Source of the DNA: Acidobacteria bacterium UBA7540
GTDB taxonomy: Bacteria > Acidobacteriota > Terriglobia > UBA7540
Length of the DNA: 64,000 bases
Assembly (NCBI GenBank): GCA_002478145.1
Contig: DLMI01000234.1
Span: 1 to 64,000, forward strand
Reading direction: 5' to 3'
The position numbers and the translations under genes are program-made. The notes under the pieces were generated by a model. The model was not told where the DNA came from and ran no database searches. It saw nothing but the letters and a program-made list of their open reading frames with translations. Below, one piece after another: positions 53,512-62,257 of the stretch; the first letter of the stretch is position 1; each line of letters opens with the position of its first letter.

Positions 53512-54202
53512 GAAGAAAAGTTACGACGCGGGTTTAGGTTCAGACGCCCTCCGGCAGCCACGGCGCATTGTCTTCATCACGCGCAATACCTCCGCCAAAG
53601 TGAAAGGGGAGGTTGGCCCACAGCTCATGTCTTTCCCGCACGTCATTCTGCGGGAAACGATCGCGTTTCAAGTTCTCGCAATTGTACTTGTGGTGCTGGC
53701 GCTTTTCTGGGACGCGCCGCTGGAGCAATTGGCCAATCCGCTGCTCACCCCGAATCCCGCCAAGGCGCCGTGGTATTTTCTGGGACTTCAGGAACTGCTC
53801 CATTACTTTCCGCCTCTGGTGGCCGGAGTTCTGCTCCCCACGCTGGTGGTTCTGGCGCTCGTAGTCATCCCTTACTTTGACGTGAACATCGAAGGCGAGC
53901 CGCTCTGGGCGCACCGTAGCCGCCGACGGTTGCAGATTTATGTAGGAGCCTTCGCGGTACTGTCTGTTTTGTTCGCCATCTACGACGCATGGACCGTGCT
54001 GGCTCCCACCGCGCTGGTAGGGGCGCTCGGGCTGATTCCTTATTTCAAATCCACCAGCAACTCGCGATTCCAGAAATTCCTGGGGTCGCGACCGCTTCCC
54101 TGGTGGTTGATGACCTGGTTCATCGCCGTCGCCCTGACGCTCACGGTGGTAGGGACTTTTTTCAGGGGCCCGGGTTGGTCCTGGGTCTGGCCCTGGAGAT
54201 GA
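53504..54202 (+). CDS. Cytochrome b, C-terminal (subunit IV-like) part
   Basis: 232 residues. The segment [33 protein letters not shown], of which [16 protein letters not shown] is diagnostic, contains a PEWY-like position of the quinol-oxidising site, here APWY. Three helices are expected for subunit IV; a further two hydrophobic segments near the C-terminus suggest extra helices. Translationally coupled to the N-terminal subunit. Confidence 0.9.
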   Translation: MSEKKSYDAGLGSDALRQPRRIVFITRNTSAKVKGEVGPQLMSFPHVILRETIAFQVLAIVLVVLALFWDAPLEQLANPLLTPNPAKAPWYFLGLQELLHYFPPLVAGVLLPTLVVLALVVIPYFDVNIEGEPLWAHRSRRRLQIYVGAFAVLSVLFAIYDAWTVLAPTALVGALGLIPYFKSTSNSRFQKFLGSRPLPWWLMTWFIAVALTLTVVGTFFRGPGWSWVWPWR

Positions 54203-54203
54203 A

Positions 54204-56318
54204 ATGCCTGCTGAAGAGATGGGAAAAGTCACAAAGCGCCTGCGTCTGATCTTCGCGGTTTCGTGCGTGGTCCTCCTCATAGTCCTTGCCATCTCGCCGA
54301 TTCGCGACTACCTGAGCGACTGGAGACGCTACGAGAGGGATTACGTCCGCTTTGCAGAGTCGCGACCGGATACCAAGCGCCTGCTGGCTGACTTCCGCCC
54401 GGAGATCGAACAAATCTGGATTCCGCAAATGCAGGTGGTTGATCGCTGCACGACGTGCCATCAAGGCATTACGCGGCCAAGTCTGCTGGATGCTTCCGTG
54501 CCGCAACCCTTCCGTGCGCACCCGCCCATTCCCCACCGCGTGCGTGACTGGGGATGTGTGGTTTGCCATCGCGGACAGGGGCTCGCCACGGAAGTTCGCG
54601 ACGCGCATGAGACCACACTCGCCTGGGAACAGCCGATCCTGCCCGTGCGTTACATCCAAGCCTCCTGCGGAACCTGCCACCGCGCCGAGCTGCCGCAGAC
54701 ACCGCGTCTCGATCGGGGCCGCGAGCTTCTTGCCACACTCAATTGCGTTGGCTGCCATCATATGCAGGGGATCGAGCGTCCGGTGATGTTGGGCCCGAGC
54801 CTCACGAATGTTGGGACCAAGGTCAGCCGCGCCTGGCTATATAAGTGGCTGAAAGAACCACGCGTCATCACGGCGAGCGACGGCACCATCCTCGTTATCG
54901 GCTACGAAAACGAAGACGAGCCGCGCATGCCCAAGTTTCGGCTGAGCGAAAAGGAACTGCAGGCCCTTTCCGGCTACCTGAGCACGCTCGCGAGCGAGCC
55001 CCTACCACCCTACAAGTTTGATCCCCGCACGGTGGCCGCGTGGGAAAAACGGCCCGACCTGATCGATCAAGGCGAGACGCGTTTCCGGCAGATGTTCTGC
55101 ACGACGTGTCATTCGCTCGCGGTCACGCGCGCTGGCGAAACCAAATTGATTGGTGGCGACATTGGGCCGGAACTCACCAAAGTGGGAAGCAAGGTGAATC
55201 CGGATTGGCTGGCAGCTTGGCTGCGCGACCCGCAGGCATATCTACCCCATGCCGAGATGCCGCGTTATCAGTGGTCCGACCAGGACCTCTATGTTGTAAC
55301 TCGATATATCGAATCGCGACTCACCGATCCCAGCCTGCTGAGCGATGTACCGAAACTCCAGGCGCCTACTCCCGAAGAGGTCCAGCTTGGGCAGCGCTTA
55401 TTCGCGGAAAAGGGTTGCTCCAGTTGCCATGCCATTAAGGGCCTGGCGCCGCAGACGGACTTCGGGCCGGACCTGACAAGCCTGGGCAGCAAAACCGTTT
55501 CGCAATTGGAATTCGGCAACTCGAGGATTCTCCGCACGCCCGTCGCCTACATCGAAGCCAAGATCACCGATCCGGTCTCCGTCAATGTTGCGGCACGAAT
55601 GCCACAGTACTCGCTCTCTCCCGGTGACCTGGACGCCCTCACCACGGCTCTCTTGAGCATGACGGGGAAATCCACCACGGCAGGATTGGAAGGCCTGATT
55701 CTCCCGACGCGGCAGGCACAGTTTCGCCCCGCCGGAGCGTTCGGCGAGCTCTTTGAGCGCTACAAGTGTTACGTCTGCCATCGGTTTAACGGTTACGGTG
55801 GAACGCTTGCGCCCGATCTGACCAACGAAGGAAGCCGCGCGCAGAAAAAGTGGATCGCCGAGTTCTTGAAAAATCCTCAAACCCTCCGTCCCACGCTCAC
55901 TTTCCGCATGCCCCAGTTCAACATGACCGACGAAGAGGTTTCCGTCCTGGCGGATTACCTCAGCATGGTTATGCAAACACCCACGGTGAATCTGGCCAGC
56001 GTCGATTCCAAACGATTCACTCCGCAAATGGCGGGCCTCGGCAAGGAACTTTATGAGGTGAAGTATCAGTGCCAGTCGTGCCACACCATCGGTTCTGCGG
56101 GCGGCTACGTTGGCCCCAATCTGACGAATGTCGGCAACTGGATCAACGCCGCCTGGATCGAGGAATGGCTCAAGAATCCGCAGTCTCTAGCGCCTGACGC
56201 GATTGAGCCCCGTCGAGATTTCACTGACGAGGAACGCTCGGCCTTGACCGCCTATCTGATGACCCTCAAACAGAGCGCCCCCGCCCCTGCCGGCGGAACG
56301 CCCGGGAGGGGCAAATGA
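54204..56318 (+). CDS. Membrane-anchored octaheme cytochrome c of the bc complex
   Basis: The 704-residue protein has one N-terminal helix (LIFAVSCVVLLIVLAI), then eight CXXCH sites: CTTCH (about 82), CVVCH (118), CGTCH (155), CVGCH (182), CTTCH (299), CSSCH (406), CYVCH (523) and CQSCH (623). The last five or six heme sites sit in repeated class-I cytochrome modules, with segments such as GPSLTNVGTKVSRAWLYKWL and GPNLTNVGNWINAAWIEEWL that look like tandem duplications. It begins 1 bp after cytochrome b subunit IV and probably replaces cytochrome c1/f as the electron exit. The large heme chain suggests long-range transfer to a periplasmic or outer-membrane partner. Confidence 0.9.
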   Translation: MPAEEMGKVTKRLRLIFAVSCVVLLIVLAISPIRDYLSDWRRYERDYVRFAESRPDTKRLLADFRPEIEQIWIPQMQVVDRCTTCHQGITRPSLLDASVPQPFRAHPPIPHRVRDWGCVVCHRGQGLATEVRDAHETTLAWEQPILPVRYIQASCGTCHRAELPQTPRLDRGRELLATLNCVGCHHMQGIERPVMLGPSLTNVGTKVSRAWLYKWLKEPRVITASDGTILVIGYENEDEPRMPKFRLSEKELQALSGYLSTLASEPLPPYKFDPRTVAAWEKRPDLIDQGETRFRQMFCTTCHSLAVTRAGETKLIGGDIGPELTKVGSKVNPDWLAAWLRDPQAYLPHAEMPRYQWSDQDLYVVTRYIESRLTDPSLLSDVPKLQAPTPEEVQLGQRLFAEKGCSSCHAIKGLAPQTDFGPDLTSLGSKTVSQLEFGNSRILRTPVAYIEAKITDPVSVNVAARMPQYSLSPGDLDALTTALLSMTGKSTTAGLEGLILPTRQAQFRPAGAFGELFERYKCYVCHRFNGYGGTLAPDLTNEGSRAQKKWIAEFLKNPQTLRPTLTFRMPQFNMTDEEVSVLADYLSMVMQTPTVNLASVDSKRFTPQMAGLGKELYEVKYQCQSCHTIGSAGGYVGPNLTNVGNWINAAWIEEWLKNPQSLAPDAIEPRRDFTDEERSALTAYLMTLKQSAPAPAGGTPGRGK

Positions 56319-56806
56319 AACTGAAGCTACTCATCGCGCTCGGGGTCGTTCTGGGTGCTGGTTTGGCCACTTCTTGTCGCGCAAACCGGGCTGCGGAGAA
56401 ACCCGATCCCCTCGCGCGGGCTTACGACAGCGAACCGGATTGGAACGACTCGCAGCATGTGATTCCGCTCAATTATCAGCAGGCGCAAGGCAAGCGGGTC
56501 TTCTACCAATATTGTGTTTGGTGCCACGCGGATTCCACGCCCGCCGGCCCCTCGAACCGCTCGAACCTGAATCCCAATCCGCCGCTGGCCAACGATGGTG
56601 CCACGCTGAACGTTCTCAGCGACGATTTCATGCGGAACGTCATTACGATGGGTGGAGCCGCCGCGGGGAAGTCAGCTTCCATGCCCCCCTGGGGAAAGAC
56701 GCTCAGTCAAGATGACATCGAGGCGGTCATCGCCTTTTACCGCGCCATCGCTCAACCTCCCTACCAAGCTCCAGCGCGGCCGGGGCCCAAATATTCGGTG
56801 AGGTAA
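56315..56806 (+). CDS. Monoheme cytochrome c lipoprotein
   Basis: 163 residues with a lipoprotein signal (LLIALGVVLGAGLATSC). The heme site is CVWCHAD (about 66), with a likely Met ligand in ASMPPWGKTLSQDDIEAVIAFYR, of which MPPWG is key. Its ATG overlaps the octaheme stop as ATGA. It is the last gene of the run and is likely an electron carrier tethered to the membrane. Confidence 0.9.
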   Translation: MKLKLLIALGVVLGAGLATSCRANRAAEKPDPLARAYDSEPDWNDSQHVIPLNYQQAQGKRVFYQYCVWCHADSTPAGPSNRSNLNPNPPLANDGATLNVLSDDFMRNVITMGGAAAGKSASMPPWGKTLSQDDIEAVIAFYRAIAQPPYQAPARPGPKYSVR

Positions 56807-56973
56807 AACACCTTGGCCTTTTCGCGAACATTGCCACATCGCGCTCCGCCGATTCTGAACGCTTCCTGGCTCTTGCTTCCCTCGTCACGGAGTGCCAAGT
56901 CAACTCAGCGGGGATTGTGAGTTCCCAACTGAATTTTTAATTTTGGAGTGGCTATCCAAACAAGGAGAGTGAT

Positions 56974-58329
56974 ATGAAAAAAGTGGTGATTTCTCTGCTT
57001 GCGTCAGTTCCTTCGCTTTTTCTCGCATTTCTTGTGGCACTGAATCCGCGCAGCGTGCGGGCTGTTCCGAGCTATTCGCGCCAGACGGGGTTGCCGTGCA
57101 GTGGCTGCCACTACACGCCTCCGGAACTCAACCCTGCGGGACGAAAATTCAAGCTGCTCGGTTATGTTGATAAAGATACGGAGAAGAAAGGAGTCACGGA
57201 CAATTCAAATAAGCGGCATGCAGGGCTTGATCTTCTCTCCTCACTGCCCCTTTCCGTGTTGTTCGAGACCTCATTCACCGCAACGAAATCACCCCAGCCG
57301 GAAACTCAGAATGGCAATTTTGAATTTCCTCAAGATGTGTCGCTCTTTCTTGCTGGGGCATGGGCGACCCACGTCGGCAGTTTTCTTCAAGTAACCTATG
57401 ATACCCAAAATGACCATTTCGGCATCGATAATACAGATATCCGCTACGCGAATAAGAGGAATTTCGCGGGTAAAGAGCTCGATTACGGCGTGAACTTCAA
57501 CAACAACCCGACCGTAGAGGATCTTTGGAATGATACGCCGGCATGGGGTTTCCCGTGGATCTCTAGCGATTTCGCACCCACTCCTACTGCCGGGCCCATC
57601 ATTCAAGGCCGTCTGGCGCAGGACGTCGCAGGATTCGGTGGCTACGCAATGTGGGACAATCATCTGTATGTGGATGGAACGGTTTATCGCTCGGAGCACG
57701 TGGGTGCTCCTCAACCTAATCCAGGAAGCGCTCCCTACAACATCCGTGGGGTTGCGCCATACTGGCGCGTCGCTTGGCAGGAATCGACGCCGACGACCCA
57801 GCTTGAGGTAGGCAGCTATGGAATGCACATGGCGTCGACCCCTGGCGCGATAGTGGGCTTCGAGGATGAGTACACGGACTGGGCAATGGATTTTCAGTAC
57901 GATCGAACGTTGTTCAGGAAGGACGTGTTTTCGCTGCGCGGCACGTATATCCGCGAGAATTCAGCTTTGGCCGCAACCTTCGCTGCGGGGGAAGCACAAC
58001 AGAGCAGCCACCACCTGGACACGGCTTTGGTAAATGCCGAATACCATTTCGGCAATCGCTATTCTGCCACGCTCGGTTGGTTCGATACCGGGGGGACTGT
58101 CGACCCTTTGCTGTATGCACAGAGTCCGGTGACCGGCAGTGCCAATGGCGACCCGAGAGGCGCCGGGTATGCCGTGAACTTCTCGGTTTGGCCGATGCAG
58201 AATTTGCAGCTCGCCGCCCAATATACCGGATACACACGTTTCAACGGCGCCGCAATTAACTATGATGGTGCGGGTCGCAACGCGAGCGGCAATAATACAG
58301 TGTATCTGGATGTGCGATTCGTTTTCTGA
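56974..58329 (+). CDS. Outer-membrane beta-barrel-like protein with one N-terminal heme motif
   Basis: The 451 residues start after a GGAGAG site and a signal peptide (VVISLLASVPSLFLAFLVAL). Next comes PSYSRQTGLPCSGCHYTPPELNPAGRKFKLLGY, in which PCSGCH is a CXXCH heme site (about residue 44-48). The rest (about 90-451) is alternating amphipathic strands rich in Tyr, Asn and Gly, ending NTVYLDVRFVF with the terminal Phe of outer-membrane barrels. Proteins of this plan are known as cytochrome-type outer-membrane proteins; function is unsettled. It lies 167 bp after the cytochrome run and may transmit electrons across the outer membrane. Confidence 0.75.
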   Translation: MKKVVISLLASVPSLFLAFLVALNPRSVRAVPSYSRQTGLPCSGCHYTPPELNPAGRKFKLLGYVDKDTEKKGVTDNSNKRHAGLDLLSSLPLSVLFETSFTATKSPQPETQNGNFEFPQDVSLFLAGAWATHVGSFLQVTYDTQNDHFGIDNTDIRYANKRNFAGKELDYGVNFNNNPTVEDLWNDTPAWGFPWISSDFAPTPTAGPIIQGRLAQDVAGFGGYAMWDNHLYVDGTVYRSEHVGAPQPNPGSAPYNIRGVAPYWRVAWQESTPTTQLEVGSYGMHMASTPGAIVGFEDEYTDWAMDFQYDRTLFRKDVFSLRGTYIRENSALAATFAAGEAQQSSHHLDTALVNAEYHFGNRYSATLGWFDTGGTVDPLLYAQSPVTGSANGDPRGAGYAVNFSVWPMQNLQLAAQYTGYTRFNGAAINYDGAGRNASGNNTVYLDVRFVF

Positions 58330-58343
58330 ACCGCACATAAGCT

Positions 58344-58372
58344 ATAGCCGCAGGATTTTTTCCTGCGGCTAT
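58344..58372. terminator. Perfect hairpin after the barrel gene
   Basis: ATAGCCGCAGGA and its exact reverse complement flank a loop of five T. It starts 15 bp after the stop codon. A T-tract after the stem is missing, so it could be an RNA-stabilising hairpin instead of an intrinsic terminator. Confidence 0.55.
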
Positions 58373-58554
58373 CTAATATGCCGAAGTGCCGTCCTGGTGA
58401 ATGGTGTGCGGGTTGCGCTGAATCTCCAGCAGGTCGAATAACAGAGCGTTGAGGGCAGAAATCTGGCGGCATGGGGGCAGGATGCGAGAACGCTTGTCTC
58501 CGCGAAAAGTCACACCGCCTTTCACACTATAGATTTACGTGCTCGAACACGGAA

Positions 58555-60654
58555 ATGTCTTCGCAATTAAGGAGCCTCCTGAACGGCGATCGTGTCGCCA
58601 TCGTCGGCGGTGGACCTGCCGGTTCGTTCTTCGCCATCCATCTTCTTCGTGAGGCCAAGCGTCTCGATCGACACATGGAGGTCGTCATCGTCGAGAAACG
58701 AGGTCCGACGGACCCGAGCTCCGACGACTTTCAATGCAAGGGATGCAACTTCTGCGCGGGCCTTATCTCACCGAGGTTGAATGAAATACTCGGCGCGCAC
58801 GGTTTCGTCGTTCCGGATGAAATCATTCAGGGGCGCATCGACTACGTCTGGATACAGGGTGAGTGGAAAAACTTCCGGCTGCGCGTTCCCAAAGACATGA
58901 AGATGTACGCGGTCTTCAGGGGTTCGTTACCCGGCAGAAGAATGGGCAGACCTGCGGGGTTCGATGGGTTTCTGCTCGGTGAGGCGGTCAAGGAGGGCGC
59001 GCGCATCCTGTATGGCGACGTCCAGGCAATTGCCTACGCCCCGTCGGGGATGCCCAACCTGACGGTGCGTGCGCCATCCGGAAAGAAGGCCTCACTCGAT
59101 GCCGCCTTCGTGAGTATCGCGACCGGAATCAATGCGCACTGTGGCCTCGATTATCGTGACGATGGGCTCATCGCCTCCGTCAAGCGGTTGAATCCCGCGT
59201 TCGTTCCCGGTAAGTCCCGAAAGGCCTTCATCTTCGAGCTCGATGTGGGTGAGGACTACCTCAAACGCAATATTAACCGGGAGATCTACTTCGTCGAGTA
59301 CGGCTCAAAACACCTCGCTCTTGAGCATACGGCCCTCATTCCCAAGGGCAGATTCTTGACCGTCGCCATGATCGGCAAGTGTATCGACGAGGCGGTCTTG
59401 CCACGAGACACTCAGCAGATCGTCCGCGATTTTCTGACGCTGCCGCAGATTGACCGCATCTTACCAGGCATCGCAGCAGCTCCCCTCGCCTGCGCTTGTG
59501 CTCCCAGAATGACCGTGACCACGGCGAAATCCCCCTTTGGCGACCGGTTTGCCATCATCGGTGACGCGGTCGGGTCGCGGTTGAACAAAGATGGCCTCTA
59601 CTCAGCCCACGCGACGGCGAGCCGGCTGGCCGAGACCGTGCTCCATGAGGGAGTGGACAAGCAGGCTCTCGCCAAGGGATACGGGAAGACCGTCAAATGG
59701 CTGGTGGCAGACAATCGCTTCGGACGGATAGTATTTGCCGCGAGCCGGGTAGCGTTCACCATGCCCGTGATGAGCCGCATCATGTACCAAGCGTTTGCCA
59801 CTGAGTACAAGGTGCGAGACGAGCGGAGTCGGCCCCTGAGCGTAGTGCTATGGAAGATCGCCAGTGGCACGGCCGACTATCGGGAAGTGCTCCGGGAGAT
59901 GTGCGGCTACAACGTGCTGCGATCTATTCTCAGCGGTGTGGTGGTCACGCTGAGGAACGTGGCGTTTGAGTTGCTCTTCGGTCTGAAATGGGGGGAGTAC
60001 GGACGGTACCCGACAGTGGTTCTGAAGGAAAAGCGCGAGGTGCTCAAGGAGCAGCTTGCCTCAGGCCTGGGAATGGAGCTGGGCAAGTCGCCCGACTTCG
60101 AACGGATGTACGCGATCAAGATCCGAGGTTCGGAGGAAGAGATCATGGAGGAGATGGCCAAGTTCGGCCAACCCCATGCGAAGTTCGTCAGCCCGCGATT
60201 CCTCAACATTCGGCAAATCCAGGGGGTGCCTAACCAAGTCGGATCGGTGATTCGATACAGAATACCGTTCGTCAGGTTGGGCGCGGAACTGCGGCTGACC
60301 AAAAGAGTCGGCTTCGAAACTTTGCTATATCAGGTCGATGAGCGGCTTGTGGACCATGCGCAACTCATCTTCAACGTCACGGCGATCAAGGACGGAAACC
60401 GCAGTCTCTCCATTTACACGGCGTTCGACTACAAGAAAGGCAAGGGCTTCGTAGGTCGGGTTCTTTGGGGAGGGGCCAGATTATTGTTTCCAGGATTCAT
60501 GCACGACGTCGTGTGGAACCATGCCCTGTGCACCATCAAGGAAGAGGTCGAGCGGAAGCACGACCATTTTGGGACGCATGACGGCTCAGCACCTGCGGCT
60601 CACTCTAACAATAAATTCGTTTCGCAAGATGCGAAACCCAACAAGATCTTCTGA
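58555..60654 (+). CDS. Geranylgeranyl-reductase-like flavoprotein fused to an SRPBCC-like domain
   Basis: About 699 residues from the ATG beginning MSSQLRSLLNGDRVAIVGGGPAG. Residues about 12-430 are an FAD-dependent oxidoreductase with VAIVGGGPAGSFFAIHLL and DRFAIIGDAVGSRLNKDGLYSA, characteristic of the geranylgeranyl reductase family, plus cysteine-rich CKGCNFCAG near the N-terminus (about 64-72). About 500-680 has alternating strands and helices like the SRPBCC/START fold, a lipid-binding domain (VIRYRIPFVRLGAELRLTKRV in outline). Such a fusion would couple reduction of a prenyl or hydrophobic substrate with its binding. The actual substrate is unknown. Confidence 0.78.
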   Translation: MSSQLRSLLNGDRVAIVGGGPAGSFFAIHLLREAKRLDRHMEVVIVEKRGPTDPSSDDFQCKGCNFCAGLISPRLNEILGAHGFVVPDEIIQGRIDYVWIQGEWKNFRLRVPKDMKMYAVFRGSLPGRRMGRPAGFDGFLLGEAVKEGARILYGDVQAIAYAPSGMPNLTVRAPSGKKASLDAAFVSIATGINAHCGLDYRDDGLIASVKRLNPAFVPGKSRKAFIFELDVGEDYLKRNINREIYFVEYGSKHLALEHTALIPKGRFLTVAMIGKCIDEAVLPRDTQQIVRDFLTLPQIDRILPGIAAAPLACACAPRMTVTTAKSPFGDRFAIIGDAVGSRLNKDGLYSAHATASRLAETVLHEGVDKQALAKGYGKTVKWLVADNRFGRIVFAASRVAFTMPVMSRIMYQAFATEYKVRDERSRPLSVVLWKIASGTADYREVLREMCGYNVLRSILSGVVVTLRNVAFELLFGLKWGEYGRYPTVVLKEKREVLKEQLASGLGMELGKSPDFERMYAIKIRGSEEEIMEEMAKFGQPHAKFVSPRFLNIRQIQGVPNQVGSVIRYRIPFVRLGAELRLTKRVGFETLLYQVDERLVDHAQLIFNVTAIKDGNRSLSIYTAFDYKKGKGFVGRVLWGGARLLFPGFMHDVVWNHALCTIKEEVERKHDHFGTHDGSAPAAHSNNKFVSQDAKPNKIF

Positions 60655-60703
60655 GCGTCCACTGCCCCACCCACCCTTCCCCGGCGTGGGGAGAACCCGG
60701 CTA

Positions 60704-60868
60704 GTCTCCTGTCCCACCTAATTGGTGACAATACCCTTCACTCCCCCGGCCCCCTCCCCCTGGGGGGAGAGGGTGGCCGGCCGCCGGCGTTTTCTTCAGC
60801 CGGGGCGGGCCGGGTGAGGGGGTCCCTGCCAAGCTGCTCGTTGTCAGCAATAACGTGGGACAGGACAC
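60704..60868. mobile_element. MITE-like element with 28-bp inverted ends around a REP-like palindrome
   Basis: The outer ends (60704-60731 and 60841-60868) are inverted copies matching at 24 of 28 positions, both containing TGTCCCAC/GTGGGACA. The middle holds a CCCCTCCCCC...GGGGGGAGAGGG hairpin and a GCCGGGTGAGGGGG tail like that of the palindromes at 32312. It codes for no protein. Target-site duplications were not obvious. It lies 49 bp after the preceding stop. Confidence 0.6.
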
Positions 60869-60987
60869 TAAAAAATCAGGTAACGCGCAAGGTCGCAATA
60901 TCCATTGTAGACGTGAATCAGCGCTACCCCATTCGACTGAGACGTTGGGGTCGTCGAGCTTGCCTATCCATTTGCATTACCTGGGAA

Positions 60988-61551
60988 CTACTTTATGGAG
61001 GCTGGGTGGTCGGCCGCAGCCGCTGATGTCGGCTGGGGCGGCTCGTGTTGTCCCGCTAACACCGCGGTGACCGAATTGGGAAGCTTGTCAGCATTCGCCA
61101 GCATCAGCGAGATCTGCCACATCTGGGTCTCGGACAGGCTCTGATTGAAACCCGGCATTCCCGTGAGCCGAATCCCATTCGCCACCTTCCAAAATGTCTC
61201 GCCGGGCGGATCGTCGGTGACGCCCTTCCCTTTCAATAACTCCGGCGGTATGGGGAACTCTCCGCGGGTGATCGCGGTTTCCTTCTTCCCCGGAACCCCA
61301 TGGCACACGGCGCAGTTTATTAAATACTCATGCGCGCCTGCAAGGTAATTGGCTTCGTTGGCCTCAATCGGGACCGTCTTCGGCATTTCTCTTTGCAGTT
61401 TTGCATTCAGTGCCATATGCGCCAGTTTCCTTTCGAACGGCATTGGACGCGAGGCGGTAGCCACTGGCGCCAAGCCTCCGGCGAAGTAGGCGTACGCTCC
61501 CCCGATAATACAGAGAAAGGTTACGATTACGCCTGCCGCGAATTTTTTCAT
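60988..61551 (-). CDS. Membrane-anchored monoheme cytochrome c
   Basis: 187 residues from an ATG 6 nt after GGAGG. An N-terminal helix (AAGVIVTFLCIIGGAYAYFAGG) anchors it. The heme site is NCAVCHGVPG (about 81-85), with the distal Met in GIRLTGMPGF. It is a class-I cytochrome of about 100 residues with a hydrophilic tail rich in Ala, Pro and Gln. Nearby genes for YceI and a b561-like protein on the same strand suggest a redox role, but the genes are separated by about 157 bp. Confidence 0.88.
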   Translation of the reverse strand: MKKFAAGVIVTFLCIIGGAYAYFAGGLAPVATASRPMPFERKLAHMALNAKLQREMPKTVPIEANEANYLAGAHEYLINCAVCHGVPGKKETAITRGEFPIPPELLKGKGVTDDPPGETFWKVANGIRLTGMPGFNQSLSETQMWQISLMLANADKLPNSVTAVLAGQHEPPQPTSAAAADHPASIK

Positions 61552-61708
61552 CGCTGGCCTCCTATTTTGGACTTGCCATAAAACCTGCGTTCGTCGCTTG
61601 AGATCAGAACACTGCCCGAATGCTGCTTAACGATCGTTGCTGACTCGCGATTCTTCTAGGCTGTTGTTAGCATGTGCCAACCAGAACGGAGGGACATGAG
61701 CCAGCCCT

Positions 61709-62248
61709 TCACATTGGACGCCAGGTCAGGTCGACGCGCACTGGAATATCGTTCTTGATGGGCATCGTTAGGAGCGACGGTGGGTCGATCTTGAAGTCGG
61801 TTAGCTTTGCCGGAATTGTCCCCGTGATCCGGCTCTCTCTTCCTTGCGCCACCCGTTTGAATGGAACCTGCTTATACTGGACGGTCTGGCCGGCGAACTG
61901 GATCTCCAGATCAAGATAGATCGTCGCTGATGTGGAAGCCGACTCGGGCATTCGGGTGCGCACGGTCACCAAGGGAAATTGCGCCCCGCGCGTCACTTGC
62001 AGCATGTGAAGATCACGGTTGCTGTCACCCGAGTCGAATGACTTCACGGGCACCGCGATCAAGAAATCACATTGCGCATCGTTGCAGACGCCTTTGCCTC
62101 GCGCCGCACGGCTGACACCGTCGAATTGGTGAAGTGGATGTGATACATGATAGGTGAGAGTGCCTTGATCAAGCACCCACTGGCTGTCCGTCGCGGCAAA
62201 GGCGGGAAGTGATAGCAGCCAAAGCCCCATCAGCAATTTTCGAAGCAT
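61709..62248 (-). CDS. YceI-family lipid-binding exported protein
   Basis: 179 residues with a signal peptide (LLMGLWLLSLPAFAA) and a GAGG ribosome site. The body TYHVSHPLHQFDGVSRAARG and VPVKSFDSGDSNRDLHMLQV, in part, is the YceI beta-barrel, which binds isoprenoids in its cavity. LTDFKIDPPSLLTMPIKNDI closes the barrel. Its start is 9 bp after the b561-like gene. In E. coli yceI is next to a cytochrome b561 gene, yceJ, and the order here is similar. Confidence 0.82.
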   Translation of the reverse strand: MLRKLLMGLWLLSLPAFAATDSQWVLDQGTLTYHVSHPLHQFDGVSRAARGKGVCNDAQCDFLIAVPVKSFDSGDSNRDLHMLQVTRGAQFPLVTVRTRMPESASTSATIYLDLEIQFAGQTVQYKQVPFKRVAQGRESRITGTIPAKLTDFKIDPPSLLTMPIKNDIPVRVDLTWRPM

Positions 62249-62257
62249 ATGACCTCT

